Assembly (NCBI GenBank): GCA_003427395.1
Contig: BFEA01000110.1
Coordinates: 240,017-268,127, forward strand
Reading direction: 5' to 3'
Origin: Chara braunii
Lineage: Eukaryota > Streptophyta > Charophyceae > Charales > Characeae
Length of the DNA stretch: 28,111 bases
In this document: positions 1-8,909 of the stretch, piece after piece
Layout of the letters: each line of letters starts with the position of its first letter
How positions within the stretch are numbered: position 1 is the first letter of the stretch
Translations under genes and position numbers: made by a program
Notes under the pieces: model-generated
What the model saw: only the letters and a program-made list of their open reading frames with translations
Told to the model about the DNA's origin: nothing
The model's database searches: none

Positions 1-50
1 CCCCCTTTTTTTTTCTTTCTTTCTCTCCTCCCTTCATCGGCACGAATCAG

Positions 51-369
51 TAAGCTTCGCGAAGATCACGCCATCAACGAGGACGTCAACCTGCGCGCTG
101 ATTCGATGGACTGCAACGAGCAGGGGTGCAGAGCACACGGAGATCGGGTGGACCATGATGGCGTCACCTGGACGATCTCCACGAGGCAGAGGATTGCATA
201 TGACAGGGCTGCAGAGATCTTACCACGGATGTTGTCGCCATCTCATCCGCGACTCAAGTTATCATTCCTTATACTTCCTTCTGCTCTGTTGATACGTTTG
301 GTTCCTCATGCATCACTCTGTTCTCCCCTCTTCTTTTTCGCCGTGACATGCAATCAGGAGATCGCATAA
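51..369 (+). CDS. Possible 3' terminal exon of an unidentified gene
   Basis: The first 50 bases are a long pyrimidine tract ending in CAG, as in a 3' splice acceptor. From base 52 a frame stays open to a TAA at 367-369 (about 105 codons). The first 65 or so residues are charged and protein-like, with stretches such as KLREDHAINEDVNLRADSMD and DGVTWTISTRQRIAYDRAAE. The last 35 residues are hydrophobic and less convincing, so the true end may be earlier, although no good GT donor was seen. An internal ATG lies at 106, but the frame is open upstream of it, which fits an exon continuing from outside the window. No domain was recognised. This could equally be a chance frame in GC-rich DNA. Confidence 0.3.
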
Positions 370-1070
370 TTTTGGAACCCCCTGCGTTTCACATATGTGA
401 CGAACCACTTCACGAACCCGTGTTATCTTTCGTACCCTTTCTTTTGCTTGTATCCTACTAACACCAGGAAAACCCCCGTCCTGATTTCTTGCTTTCGGGT
501 GCTGCATTTTCCTTTTTTTTTAGAGTTTTTTCGACTGCTGAGTTTAGTTTTTCCTTTTGTAAAGTCGGGAAATACATGGGAAATTGCGCGCGCCTTAGCA
601 AGTGCACTGAGAATTGGGCTCGGTAATTAGGAACTCCGGGATAAGCGAAACTTCCACGTGTCCTTTTTGGGTGTGTACTTGGGCGCGTCGGGAATTTTGC
701 GTAAATACGAATAGGCGCAGGAATTTTTTTTTTCCCACGTCGTTTTTTTTCGCGCGCGGATATGGTGATTTCAATATTTGAATTGGAATAGAAGCAAGCT
801 GTAACTGTTTCGGTGCCTTTTTCTTTTTTTGTTAACGGCGCCGTGCATGCAAAAGCTTCTTCCTCTTTGTCCCCCGCATCGCTCCCTCCGGCGCCTCCCT
901 CCCCTTCTCCCTCCTTTTTCTCTCTCCCCGTAACTGTTTTTCCTTCTCCCTCTCTCTCTCCCGCCTTGCTTTCGCGCGCCCATTTCCCTTTCTCGATCAT
1001 CTGAATCTTGGACCCGTCTTGCGCCACTTCTCGCGCCTTTTCTCTTCTCACCCTCTGAGCCTGGCGTACG
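370..1070. other. Pyrimidine-rich spacer with no recognised gene
   Basis: The plus strand is dominated by T and C runs, including several T8-T9 tracts and CCCTCTCTC-like stretches around 860-1000. Frames on the minus strand here are low-complexity Lys/Arg/Glu/Gly strings that follow from this composition and are not treated as genes. The segment probably separates the 3' end at 369 from the promoter-like block that follows. Confidence 0.4.
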
Positions 1071-1074
1071 ACGC

Positions 1075-1294
1075 CCAATCAATCCCCCGATAACTCCTGC
1101 TCGCCAATCAGGTGCGTGGATCGATAGGACCTACCTATCGCGCGACGGATCTGATTGGTTGAACCTTGAGATCCGAGGGATCAACATGACATTCTCGAAG
1201 CACTCTTCTCAAAGTCTTCTCCTCCTTCTCCTCCTACACCCCTGCCTTCCCGTCGTTCTCTCCCCCTTCTATCGCCTTTCTCGCAATTATAAAA
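1075..1294 (+). promoter_or_regulatory. Promoter-like block: three CCAAT boxes and a TATA box
   Basis: CCAAT pentamers occur at 1075-1079 and 1104-1108, and in reverse (ATTGG) at 1154-1158. A clean TATAAAA lies at 1288-1294, about 130 bases downstream of the last CCAAT, which is compatible with an RNA polymerase II core promoter starting near 1315-1325. CCAATCAG at 1104-1111 and CTGATTGG at 1151-1158 are exact inverted copies, centred on the palindrome CGATAGG-ACCTA-CCTATCG at 1122-1140. What it would transcribe is unclear. The DNA downstream (1320-1560) is GC-richer and has a 63-codon frame at 1356-1547 with no recognised domain. No motif beyond these boxes supports expression. Confidence 0.35.
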
Positions 1295-1696
1295 CCCGCA
1301 AGCGCGCTCGCAAAGCTCTTACGTTCTCAATTCCTAAGCCAGCTTCCGGGAAGCAGTGGCTAGGCAGAGTGGATTGATGCGAGTCGGAAAGTCCTGTCGG
1401 GCTGACGATAGACTGACCGGTTGCGCGCTTGATCGCCACAAAGGACTGTGGGATCCGGGCGAACCGTGTCGAGTTTACGACAGCGGGGTGACGATCGCAG
1501 TGGTGGGAGTTAGCATAGAACGACCGGGATCGTCGGTGCGGATATGAGGGTTGATGATTGGAGTTGAGTGAGTAAATGGCCCGGGGCCTTGTGGAATTAA
1601 CGGCGAATGCGCCTTAGTTGCGGATTGTTACCCTTGGCGTGAGTGTAAGGCGGCGACGCCGAACTTTTCTCTTTTCGGACCTTGGCATCTTCTATT

Positions 1697-1700
<4 letters not shown>

Positions 1701-1752
<52 letters not shown>
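1701..1752 (+). repeat. (TC)n microsatellite
   Basis: An uninterrupted TC dinucleotide run occupies 1701-1740 and continues after one TG interruption to 1752. Two ambiguous bases at 1833 and 1836 lie just downstream and may reflect uncertain consensus near this low-complexity tract. The Arg/Glu-rich frames across it on the minus strand are translations of the repeat, not genes. Confidence 0.95.
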
Positions 1753-2314
1753 CTGTTGAATGATGATGCGTCTGAATGATTGTCCCGCTCTTGAATGGAA
1801 ATGAGTCGGCATTCTGTGTGAAGGAACTTCTTNCGNAACTCTTCCATTAGTTTCCTGGGTAATCGTCCTACGCAAGGACCCTGTTTTCTTGTCTTGTGAA
1901 CGGTGGACGTATGTGTACTCACTGATGCGATCCATCTTTTCCTGTGCACGTCCCATTTTTTGCACCTTCCACAGTGAATGCATGTAGGGAACGAACGACT
2001 CTTTTGTTGATTAGACGATTGTCGTCGGGATTTTATTCGAAAATGCAAGAGTGTTTAGATCCGTAGCTCTGTTTACAGTGCGCATGTCATCTGCCTTATG
2101 ATGCACGACATCAACAGCCGAGTCACGAGGCGGCCTTGAGAAACAAGGCGCCCAGGGACTAACGTTGCGTTGGGTTGATCGAACCCGTAGCCATATGCGT
2201 GATCAAGTTGATCTGTGTTTGCTCTCTATCTTTCTCTCTCATGTCAAGAAGGATTGATTGAGGGTTGAGCGAATGATTTCTGTTTTTGATGACGTCTCGG
2301 GATATTTGTGATTG

Positions 2315-2758
2315 ATGGATATGTGGACTGACAAGCATCCTTGGACTGGGCGCCAGCCTCCCGTGTCTCTCATCCCAACGCAACCTTTTCCTTACAGTGA
2401 GGAAAGGACACGTGTATGCGAGTGGGACGTACGAGAAGTCGTTGCACGAATCGATGGACAGTATTACTTCCCTCCCGAAAATCGTTGTTCTGGATTCGTA
2501 GATGCGGGCTTTGTTATTATCGAAACACATTTCCTACCTTACTCGGTATTGTTGCCATTTAATGAATTGATCGTCATTCCGTGGACGGGAGTAGAACCCC
2601 ACTGGCCGCGCACTCTGTGCACTGAATGTCAGCGTTTTGAGCGCTACGAGTCCAGGGGTTTCCACTACCGTGTGTGGAGTGAAGACGAGCATAAAGAAAG
2701 AGCCACACGGCTGAGACCATCCACGTCTGACTCGGGAATAACCAGCGAGCAACGATGA
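2315..2758 (+). CDS. Unassigned 147-codon open reading frame
   Basis: A frame opens with ATGGATATG at 2315 and stops with TGA at 2756-2758. The predicted protein is mixed and not low-complexity. It contains a Cys-x2-Cys pair (CTECQRFERYES) near residue 105 and an acidic/basic C-terminal stretch. No family was recognised. A 103-codon frame also exists on the opposite strand across 2534-2845, so a chance origin or a fragment of an older transposon is possible. It could be an exon of a gene driven from the promoter-like block at 1.1-1.3 kb, but no splice pair was identified. Confidence 0.2.
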   Translation: MDMWTDKHPWTGRQPPVSLIPTQPFPYSEERTRVCEWDVREVVARIDGQYYFPPENRCSGFVDAGFVIIETHFLPYSVLLPFNELIVIPWTGVEPHWPRTLCTECQRFERYESRGFHYRVWSEDEHKERATRLRPSTSDSGITSEQR

Positions 2759-2890
2759 GATTTGATACGGAAACGAGACACGCGAAGTGTGCCAAAACCT
2801 TTTTGCTCCAAACGACGGGCGGTAGCCCGGTGGGAAGCCCGACATTAGTTTTTGGATTGAATTTGGGTCTTCTGTTTTCGCGCCATGACC

Positions 2891-2916
2891 AAAATGCCCC
2901 TAAAAGATGTGGGTAG
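2891..2916 (+). repeat. Left copy of an inverted AAAATGYCCCTAAAA motif
   Basis: AAAATGCCCCTAAAAGATGT followed by GGGTA here is repeated in inverse orientation at 9706-9732, with two mismatches over 25 bases. The intervening 2892-3100 stretch is rich in short variants such as AAAATACCC. The pair encloses the whole Penelope-like block and its mirrored microsatellites, but the similarity is short. It may be either an outer terminus or two copies of a common intergenic repeat. Confidence 0.4.
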
Positions 2917-3353
2917 AGGGGAATACCATACCCACAATTTAAAAGCTTACCAAAATACCCTGTGCATCAGTTGGACTAGGCATCTATGCAATATACCCCT
3001 ACCGGTCACACTTTTCAAAATACCCCCCTATATGTCAACTTTCAGAGGGTCCAATAAATTTACAGTTTACCCCTATCTTTTCAATACACCCACCTAGCCA
3101 TTGGGCCAATTCCTGTTCCTACTCCTGACCCTTCCCCATGCCAAACCTCTCTCCTGCCGCCTTTCTTCATCCCTCTTCCCCCCCCCCGCCTTTCTTGCAT
3201 CTCTGGTCGGCCTTTGATCGAGTTGAACGCAAATTTATTCACAGAGTGGAAAGAAGAAAATGCAGGCATCCATAAAGTGAGAAATGAAACACAAATTAAC
3301 ACCACAATTTCAGATCAGTCTGCCAAGTGTCATTGTGACAACAGGCGCATTTC

Positions 3354-3356
<3 letters not shown>

Positions 3357-3404
<48 letters not shown>

Positions 3405-3405
3405 G

Positions 3406-3443
<38 letters not shown>

Positions 3444-3452
3444 AAAAAAAAA
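3357..3452 (+). repeat. Compound microsatellite (GT)n(GA)n plus A tract
   Basis: GT repeats occupy about 3357-3386, GA repeats run to 3438 with small interruptions, and an A run fills 3439-3452. Read from the other side, the microsatellite at 9307-9434 is (TC)n(CA)n, the reverse-complement order. The two compound tracts are therefore mirror images flanking the retroelement between them. Confidence 0.95.
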
Positions 3453-3488
3453 TAGAGAGAGAGCATGCAAAATGAGAACTAATCTCCT

Positions 3489-3572
3489 GCTAGAACATGG
3501 GAAGATACACCGCCAAATCTTTTGTGTAAGAAAACCTAGAAAAAATGGCAGTGTATCTTTCCATGTTCTAGC
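3489..3572. repeat. Near-perfect hairpin repeat abutting the left pseudo-LTR
   Basis: The arm at 3489-3515 begins GCTAGAACATGGGAAGATAC. The reverse complement of 3546-3572 matches it at 25 of 27 positions, leaving a 30-base A/T-rich loop. The loop contains CTTTTGTGTAAG, which recurs at 8967. The right edge of the hairpin is exactly where similarity to the RT-end direct repeat starts. Related arms occur at 8992-9017, 9131-9209, 9283-9306, 13274-13297, 18404-18445 and 19641-19690, so this is a dispersed family. The structure is typical of a foldback or MITE-type element. Confidence 0.75.
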
Positions 3573-4096
3573 TGCAAAAATAGTCAAACTTTTTGAGAAG
3601 TTATACACCTAGTAGGGAACGCAACCGCCAAGGTCTTAAGATACAGGGGAACGAACAGGTACGCATGATCAATACGAAAACTCCCCGCCAAAGCGACAAG
3701 CTACCGGACAACGGAGGAATGTGACTGTCATAGTGAATGGAATGCAGTTCAACCCAAGTATCACGTGAGAAATTAGCACCGATACGATATCACGAGGCAA
3801 AGTGCAGAAATGACCGTACGACCCAATTACCTTTGGACAAGTGGTGACATCACAACCACACCCAGATCGAAGGACTTATGACATGGTGGCTTTGCGCGTT
3901 TGACCAATGTTTTAATTAAATCACTTCAAAATAGCAAGAGCAAGTACGACGGTATATATAACTGTGAGGAGGAATAACTTGCTACAATTTGAGCAGGGAG
4001 TAAAAGGGCTGTAATGGGCAGTGCCCACACGCATCCTGTGGTGTGGTTACTCTGTGAGATGTAACACTCTAACTACATTACATTTTGAGTATAACT
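3573..4096 (+). repeat. Left pseudo-LTR of the Penelope-like element
   Basis: This direct repeat aligns with 8362-8905 over its whole length at roughly four of five positions by eye. Shared landmarks include GAGAAGTTAT, GTGAATGGAATGCAGTTCAA, GACATCACAACCAC, TTTGCGCGTTTG and CTACATTACATTTTGAG. Its first 39 bases translate as AKIVKLFEKLYT and a stop, matching the PEMAERFEKLCT-stop end of the RT frame at the right copy. The right copy has an extra segment of about 30 bases after AAGGAAC (around 8407-8437). A TATATATAA box lies at 3953-3961. Confidence 0.8.
3953..3961 (+). promoter_or_regulatory. TATA box in the left pseudo-LTR
   Basis: TATATATAA sits about 140 bases before the end of the left direct repeat and upstream of the broken coding region. 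The right copy has the weaker TTTATAA at the same place (about 8773-8779). The position fits a promoter driving the retroelement from within its upstream partial copy. No transcription evidence is available. Confidence 0.35.
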
Positions 4097-4102
4097 CGTG
4101 TT

Positions 4103-4193
4103 GAGCCGAGCGAACGATTCTGCAGTAAGGCTTTGGAACGCTCGCTCAGTACGGACGAGATGGCATGATCTCTACGACAAGTTATATCTCGTC
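4103..4193 (+). other. Two consecutive stem-loops in the leader of the Penelope-like element
   Basis: GAGCCGAGCG (4103-4112) pairs with CGCTCGCTC (4139-4147) as a 9-bp stem with one bulged C. GACGAGAT (4154-4161) pairs with ATCTCGTC (4186-4193). An alternative short stem, GAGAT at 4157-4161 with ATCTC at 4168-4172, competes with the second. They lie immediately after the left repeat and before the first plausible ATG codons (4381, 4438), so they would be in the 5' leader of a transcript. Hammerhead ribozymes are known in pseudo-LTRs of Penelope-like elements, but the CUGANGA and GAAA core is not present here. Confidence 0.4.
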
Positions 4194-4437
4194 GAGTAAA
4201 CATTTGAGTATTCTTATGTTTATTCTTATTCTTATGATCATTATTATTCTTGTTGCGATTATTGCTCTTAGCATCATCAGTCGGGTTTAGCCTTGTGTTG
4301 AGTCGAATTTCGGATCACACAAGCCACATCGCCCGCAGGAGTACGGCAGCAGCGAGGTGTCGCATCGAGTGTTGAACTTATGATACTTGGACGGAGAGCG
4401 GACATCTCAGCGGGGGATTCTTCAGCGACTTGGGCGT

Positions 4438-5600
4438 ATGTACGCTCGCGGCAAAGGCAGGGGTAGAGGCAGGGGGTCGGGGTGCAATCGGTACAGGATG
4501 GAGACACCCGCTGGGATACAAACTCCACCTTTGGCTAATGCTACCCCCACCAACATGCCAACACCAGCACAACCGATGCAGATGATGATGGTGCCAAACG
4601 CACCACAAACGAGTATGCAAATGTCTCCGGTGCAGCCTGAGTATTACCCGCCGACATACAGATGGCAGCAGTCTTGGGCATCGCCAAACTAGAACTACGA
4701 ACAACGTCTACCGAGCGCGAATGCGTTTTCGGGACCCGGGCAGCGCCCCTTGTTTACCAAGGGACATTTAGATCTCATTTTGAAGTGGAAGCTAAGGGAT
4801 ACCATGGAGGAATCAAAGAGATCATCACAGACGAGATCAGTAGGGCCGTGACATCCAACAACAGGAGTTAGAAAGGAAAAGAAAAGGAAAGTGGGGGAGA
4901 TAGTGAAGCTCGGATCAAGGCGTGGATTGCCAGCTCGTTTGGAGGTTTGCTAAAAACGATCACTGACAAGTTAGATGACGTGGATTGGAGGGCCACGGTA
5001 GCGTTGGGAGACAAGGGAAAGCACAATGTAAAAGAAAAAGCGATTGACGATGGGAGGAGTATTTAGTCTAATGAAAAAAGAAAAAGGGAGTTTGACTCTT
5101 CGATGATCTCGAGCCTGAAGTCGAGATCCAAATGAACATCGAAGAGTGAGGGTGGGGAAATGAAGATACGACCGTTGCGAATCAACATATCTGATGATGA
5201 AGATACATGCGAGAAGATCAGGGAGAATGTGCCTGGAGGTGAACAACACACCGTCTCAACAAACGAAGGCGGGGGTGAGAAACTAGACGAGATCAAGAGC
5301 ATGCTTTAGTCACTTATGAGTGTCACTGCACTGAACTCTAAACTCTACCGTGAAGGATAGCAGCGTGACGGGGACCGCTACGGGTGGAAGAAGTGTTGAG
5401 AAGATCGTGGAAAACTGACCCATGGACGATCAAAAGAAGGAGAAAGAGAAAGGAAAAGGAGCGGAGTTGCAGATTGAGGTTATGGATTATATGAGGTATT
5501 GACTTGACTACTATATGACCAAGAGCTATAAGGAGATCAAAGCGACGTATCGAAAAACTAGGAACCTCCAAGTGAGGCCTATTACAGTTCCTTAGGAGAT
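4438..5600 (+). pseudogene. Broken N-terminal region of the Penelope-like element
   Basis: The likely start is ATG 4438 (MYARGKGRGRGRGSGC). It gives an Arg/Gly-rich, probably nucleic-acid-binding start and then a Pro/Met/Gln-rich segment with repeated Met-Gln and Pro-Thr. Frame integrity is lost at an in-frame TAG (4690-4692) between PN and NYEQ. Coding-like sequence continues in shifted frames: SRAVTSNNRS near 4860, ISDDEDTCEKIRENVPGGEQ near 5190, and YMTKSYKEIKATYRKTRNLQ near 5515, each interrupted by stops. An earlier ATG at 4381 opens a different, short frame. The order and composition suggest a gag-like or N-terminal RNA-binding part of one long ORF. No catalytic motif was seen here. Assignment rests on position between the pseudo-LTR and the RT. 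Confidence 0.4.
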
Positions 5601-6099
5601 TAAGCCAATGGCTTGAGTAGTCTCGAAGTAGTGATAAAACAGTGTCAGGTCAAATCGCTTTTTCGCATGTCCGTTGTTCTTGCGGTTTTGTTGGGTATCT
5701 GAGCTAGGGACGGACCTACGTGAAATAATGGCGGAACATGTTGGACAGTGAATTAGAACAACTGCGCAGTACGAAATCGTATCTCTATGTTTTTTTGTCA
5801 CCATTCTTAAAGCATGTGTATGTTGCGCAGACTGGCGGAGTCCGAGAAAGCGATGGATGAAGCACCGTGCTAGTGTAAAAAACAGATCGTCGTACAAAGT
5901 GCGCAAATGGCTTCGAAAAAAGGGAGTGGCATCCTATATTTCAATTCTAATTTGGTTCGGGACGAAATTAAAACTAATATAGAAACAGACAATGGTGATG
6001 GGCGAGAATCCGAACTTCAACAAGCATAAACAGAAAAACAGTAGGAAACTGAGGTGGTCGAGAATAAGAACGTGTCAAATGGATGATCGCAGAGAGTAG
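5601..6099 (+). other. Internal stretch of the retroelement without a clear frame
   Basis: Between the N-terminal remnants and the open segment at 6.1 kb no frame longer than a few dozen codons is convincing on the plus strand. The 104-codon minus-strand frame at 5592-5906 has no recognised domain and is treated as a shadow. The segment is probably more heavily decayed coding sequence of the same element. Confidence 0.35.
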
Positions 6100-6102
6100 T
6101 TG

Positions 6103-6973
6103 ATGCTCCTCTGGTATTTAAGACAACACATTGAACCAATGATAAGGTTGACGAAGATTCTCAAGTATGCAAAAGGAAGGTCGAGACCCGTGGAAATTGA
6201 AAATAATCCAGGAAACAAGTGGTTGAACGAATGGATGATTGTCTCGTTCGTTAATAGGGACAACACAATAACAGTAGGCGGTGAACGACTGCTACTCAAA
6301 GACGCGAAAAAAAAAATTGAATCAAGTCGGGAATGGGCGGTGGATTGTTTAATCAAGAATAAGTCAAATGTCGATCACAATAAATCCAAAATTTTATCGT
6401 TATTAAAGGCACCATCGAAAAGAAATGAACTTCGCTTTAAGATGGATGAAGAATTGTATTATATATTGAAAGGGATGAAGGGTATAAATACAAAAAAAGG
6501 GAGATAAATTATGAGAGGAATAATTTTCAGATAATTAAAAAGACAAATAAGAATCAACCCAAGGATGAAAGTTGTCGTAAAAAAATTCATAGTGTACCAC
6601 TGCGAATAAAAAGGAAGTGAGGAGGGAGGTATATGATTCGATTGGGGAGGAATTGCCAAATATTAATCTAGCCAACCTATTGCAGAACAAGTTGCAGGTC
6701 GTCTGGACGAAAGCCAAATCGGTCGCAGATTTGTTGCATAACCACAAACACTACGTGAAACAAGAATGTGCATGCACCTGTGGAGAATTTGACATGCCCA
6801 GAACAAACGGGCACATTCAGGTTAAGCTGAGTGAAGTAACTGGTGTGCATCAGTTCCTGCACAATTCAGGGAATGTACCACACCCAGGGCGAATAAGTGA
6901 CTTGAATGAAGTGGTTGATGCGTGTGATCATGTCATGAAACCATCTCGTAGGGTTGGACTATGCTTAAACTAG
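6103..6973 (+). pseudogene. Middle region of the Penelope-like element, upstream of the RT core
   Basis: Two open plus-strand segments lie here. The first (6103-6507) is Lys/Arg-rich and contains KYAKGRSRPVEIENN and DYxI-like charged helices. The second (6617-6973) reads LLQNKLQVVWTKAKSVADLL, then a compact Cys cluster CACTCGEFDM near residue 52, and then a conserved-looking tail with VHQFLHNSGNVPHPGRISDL. A Cys-x-Cys cluster ahead of the RT fingers is reminiscent of zinc-finger-like motifs described in several Penelope-like groups, but this match is by eye only. A stop at 6505-6507 and the gap to 6617 break the frame. The following 370 bases are stop-ridden. Confidence 0.4.
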
Positions 6974-7339
6974 GTATGACTGAATCCTCCAAAATTACAC
7001 AGGACTAGTACCCCCATTAGTGTTGAATATGTACTTGTAGAATATGTGAAAAGTATCAAAGGAGCATCCAATGGACTGGTAATGTCACCAACTCGAAACA
7101 CTAACGAAACCTTGATAGAATATCTAACGCTATACGAGGCACGGATGAGGAAATTATTCAACAATAGTCTAATATAAGAGTGATAAGACAGAAGAAAAAA
7201 TATTGGGTGGAATGCAGACGAAATTCAAGACAAGAAAACTAAGTTCATATTGCAAAATAAAACAGAGATAGTGAAATCCAGCATGCATTTATAATGAGCA
7301 AAAAATAAAACATAAAAAAAAGACGACCAATTTGTCCCT
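6974..7339 (+). other. Stop-ridden internal stretch of the retroelement
   Basis: Short coding-like scraps occur, such as LVEYVKSIKGASNGLVMSPT near 7035 in the plus direction, but stops interrupt all frames. The 64-codon minus-strand frame over 6970-7164 is not supported. It is best read as decayed linker between the Cys cluster and the RT palm. Confidence 0.3.
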
Positions 7340-8400
7340 GCTTATTTAAGTCTGATTAGATCTGCAACAAGAGTTTTGACGAATGTATTGAATCTGCTCA
7401 CAAAAACCACAAAGACGAGTCACTTCAATTTCCACGCAACTAGTAAATTGAAAGATGGGATCGTGAAAGAAACTGAATAGATAAGGAAATCAGACAAAAA
7501 AATCTTTATTTTGCTAAAAATGTTTAATGTCAAAGAAATGTTAATTGAAATATCACATGAAGAAGTAAGAAATGCAGTAGAATGATTTTTTTCTTAACAA
7601 AACAAGAAGAAACAACTTTGCATAATGATGGAGATCAGAGGGAAAGGGGTTCGAATAGGAAAATCTACAGGGGAAGGAGGTTGGAAGTCTCTACGATTGA
7701 GTGACCTGCAAAACCTAACAAATTTTCTATTGGATACTATTTTTTCAAATCCCTAAATGAGATTTTGCAACAAAAGGAAGGAATCCCAATGGGTGGGCAT
7801 GCAAACCCATCTCTTGCATGTCTTGTAGGCATGAAAAAGAAAAACTATTTTTTTACAAACATTGAGATCACAGAAATGACTGATAATGGGAAAAAGGTTT
7901 GTTGACGATCTACTAGTCGTCACATGGTATAAAAAAGGTAATTCGAAGGAAATGAGAGCCTGGAGAGAATGAATAACTTCTATCATGAAGATTTAATTCT
8001 CGAAAGAATTGATGGTGGTATGAAGATCGTCCAATTTTTGGAGACCAAAGTTATGATTATTGAGACGGTGACAAAAATCATAATATCACATAAATTTAAA
8101 CATTGGGAAAACATATGGAATGAAAAAGAATTGAGATATAAAACGAGAAAGCAGCTTATAGCATATGGTGGAACGGAGCAAATGATTGGTACTATCGTTA
8201 TGACTATACGCAGGATAAAGGTCAATACAATCTCAGATGCTGTATTGTTTAACCTTCTGATGACATTGCACTGGGAACTGAGTATATTTGGTTACCTGAG
8301 CATAATGTTTGTTAGGTTCATGAAACGAGTTACAGAAAGGGAGGGAGGGAGGGTCTGGTGGCCAGAAATGGCCGAACGTTTTGAGAAGTTATGCACATAG
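7340..8400 (+). pseudogene. Reverse transcriptase remnant, Penelope/telomerase type
   Basis: RT motifs appear in order but in different frames. Motif A is at about 7520-7582 (MFNVKEMLIEISHEEVRNAV), where the catalytic Asp expected after Phe is Asn. Then SDLQNLTNFLLD at 7700-7736 is followed by motif B, LQQKEGIPMGGHANPSLACL, at about 7765-7824. A one-base shift leads to motif C, RFVDDLLVVTWY, at 7895-7930. A last open segment (7969-8400) carries VQFLETKVM and ends FEKLCT-stop. Stops at 7583, 7754 and 7904 and at least one frameshift make this non-functional. The Q..GxPMG form is established for Penelope-like and telomerase RTs. No GIY-YIG domain follows the thumb-like region. Group II intron or retron RTs are less likely given the direct-repeat context. 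Confidence 0.6.
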
Positions 8401-8905
8401 TAAGGAACCGGTATACGGGTACCAAAAAAAGGTGGGACGCAGCCGCTGAGGTCTTAAGATATAGGGGTACAAACAGGTACTCATGATCAATACGAAAAAA
8501 AACCGCCAAAGCGACAAGTTACCAGATAACTGAGGAATACGTATGTCACAGTGAATGGAATGCAGTTCAACCCAGGTATCACATGAGCAATTAGAACCCA
8601 TACTACATCATGAGGCGAAGTGCAAAAACGACCAAATGACCCACTTACCTTTCGACAGGTGTTGACATCACAACCACGTCTAAATCGACGGACTTATCAC
8701 ATGGTGGTTTTGCGCGTTTGTTCAATGTTTAATTAAATTATTTGCAAGTTGTAACAGGAAGTAGTAAGGTGTTTATAACAGTCAGGAATAATAACCCAGT
8801 ACAGCTTGAGCAGAGAGTAGAAGGGTTGTAACAGGTAGTGCATACGCCCATCATGTGATGTGGTTACTCTGTGACATGTACTACATTACATTTTGAGCAT
8901 ACCTC
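8362..8905 (+). repeat. Right pseudo-LTR of the Penelope-like element
   Basis: This copy begins in the last codons of the RT frame (ending with TAG at 8398-8400) and continues as 3' untranslated sequence to ATTTTGAGCATACC, after which similarity to the left copy ends. It contains an extra 30-base stretch near 8407-8437 and a run of 7-8 A. It is the natural 3' end of the element, of which the left repeat is a truncated upstream duplicate. Confidence 0.8.
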
Positions 8906-8909
8906 TAGC

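Larger units (their letters stand above)
3573..8907 (+). mobile_element. Degenerate Penelope-like retroelement with pseudo-LTRs
   Basis: Two direct repeats (about 3573-4096 and 8362-8905) flank roughly 4.3 kb of broken plus-strand coding sequence. The RT remnant shows an A-type motif (MFNVKEMLIEISHEEV), a Q..GIPMGGH B-type motif and an RFVDD C-type motif. That form is typical of Penelope-like and telomerase-type RTs, unlike the QGxPLSP form of LINEs. No integrase, protease or primer-binding site was seen, which argues against an LTR retrotransposon. No GIY-YIG endonuclease motif was found after or before the RT, so an endonuclease-lacking lineage or loss through decay is possible. The left repeat starts inside the terminal RT codons, as expected when a partial tandem copy forms a pseudo-LTR. 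Target-site duplications were not identified. Family assignment is inference from motifs read by eye. Confidence 0.6.

Noticed and set aside
458-1082. Minus-strand frames of 103 and 206 codons rich in Lys, Arg, Glu and Gly
   Set aside because: They are translations of a pyrimidine-rich tract and have no domain or codon signal of their own.
4150-4196. Possible hammerhead ribozyme (CGGACGA followed by a GAGAT/ATCTC stem)
   Set aside because: The core would need CUGANGA and GAAA; the first differs at one fixed base and the second is absent.
3573-8905. LTR retrotransposon explanation for the direct repeats
   Set aside because: No integrase, protease, RNase H, primer-binding site or TG...CA ends were found, and the left repeat starts within RT codons.
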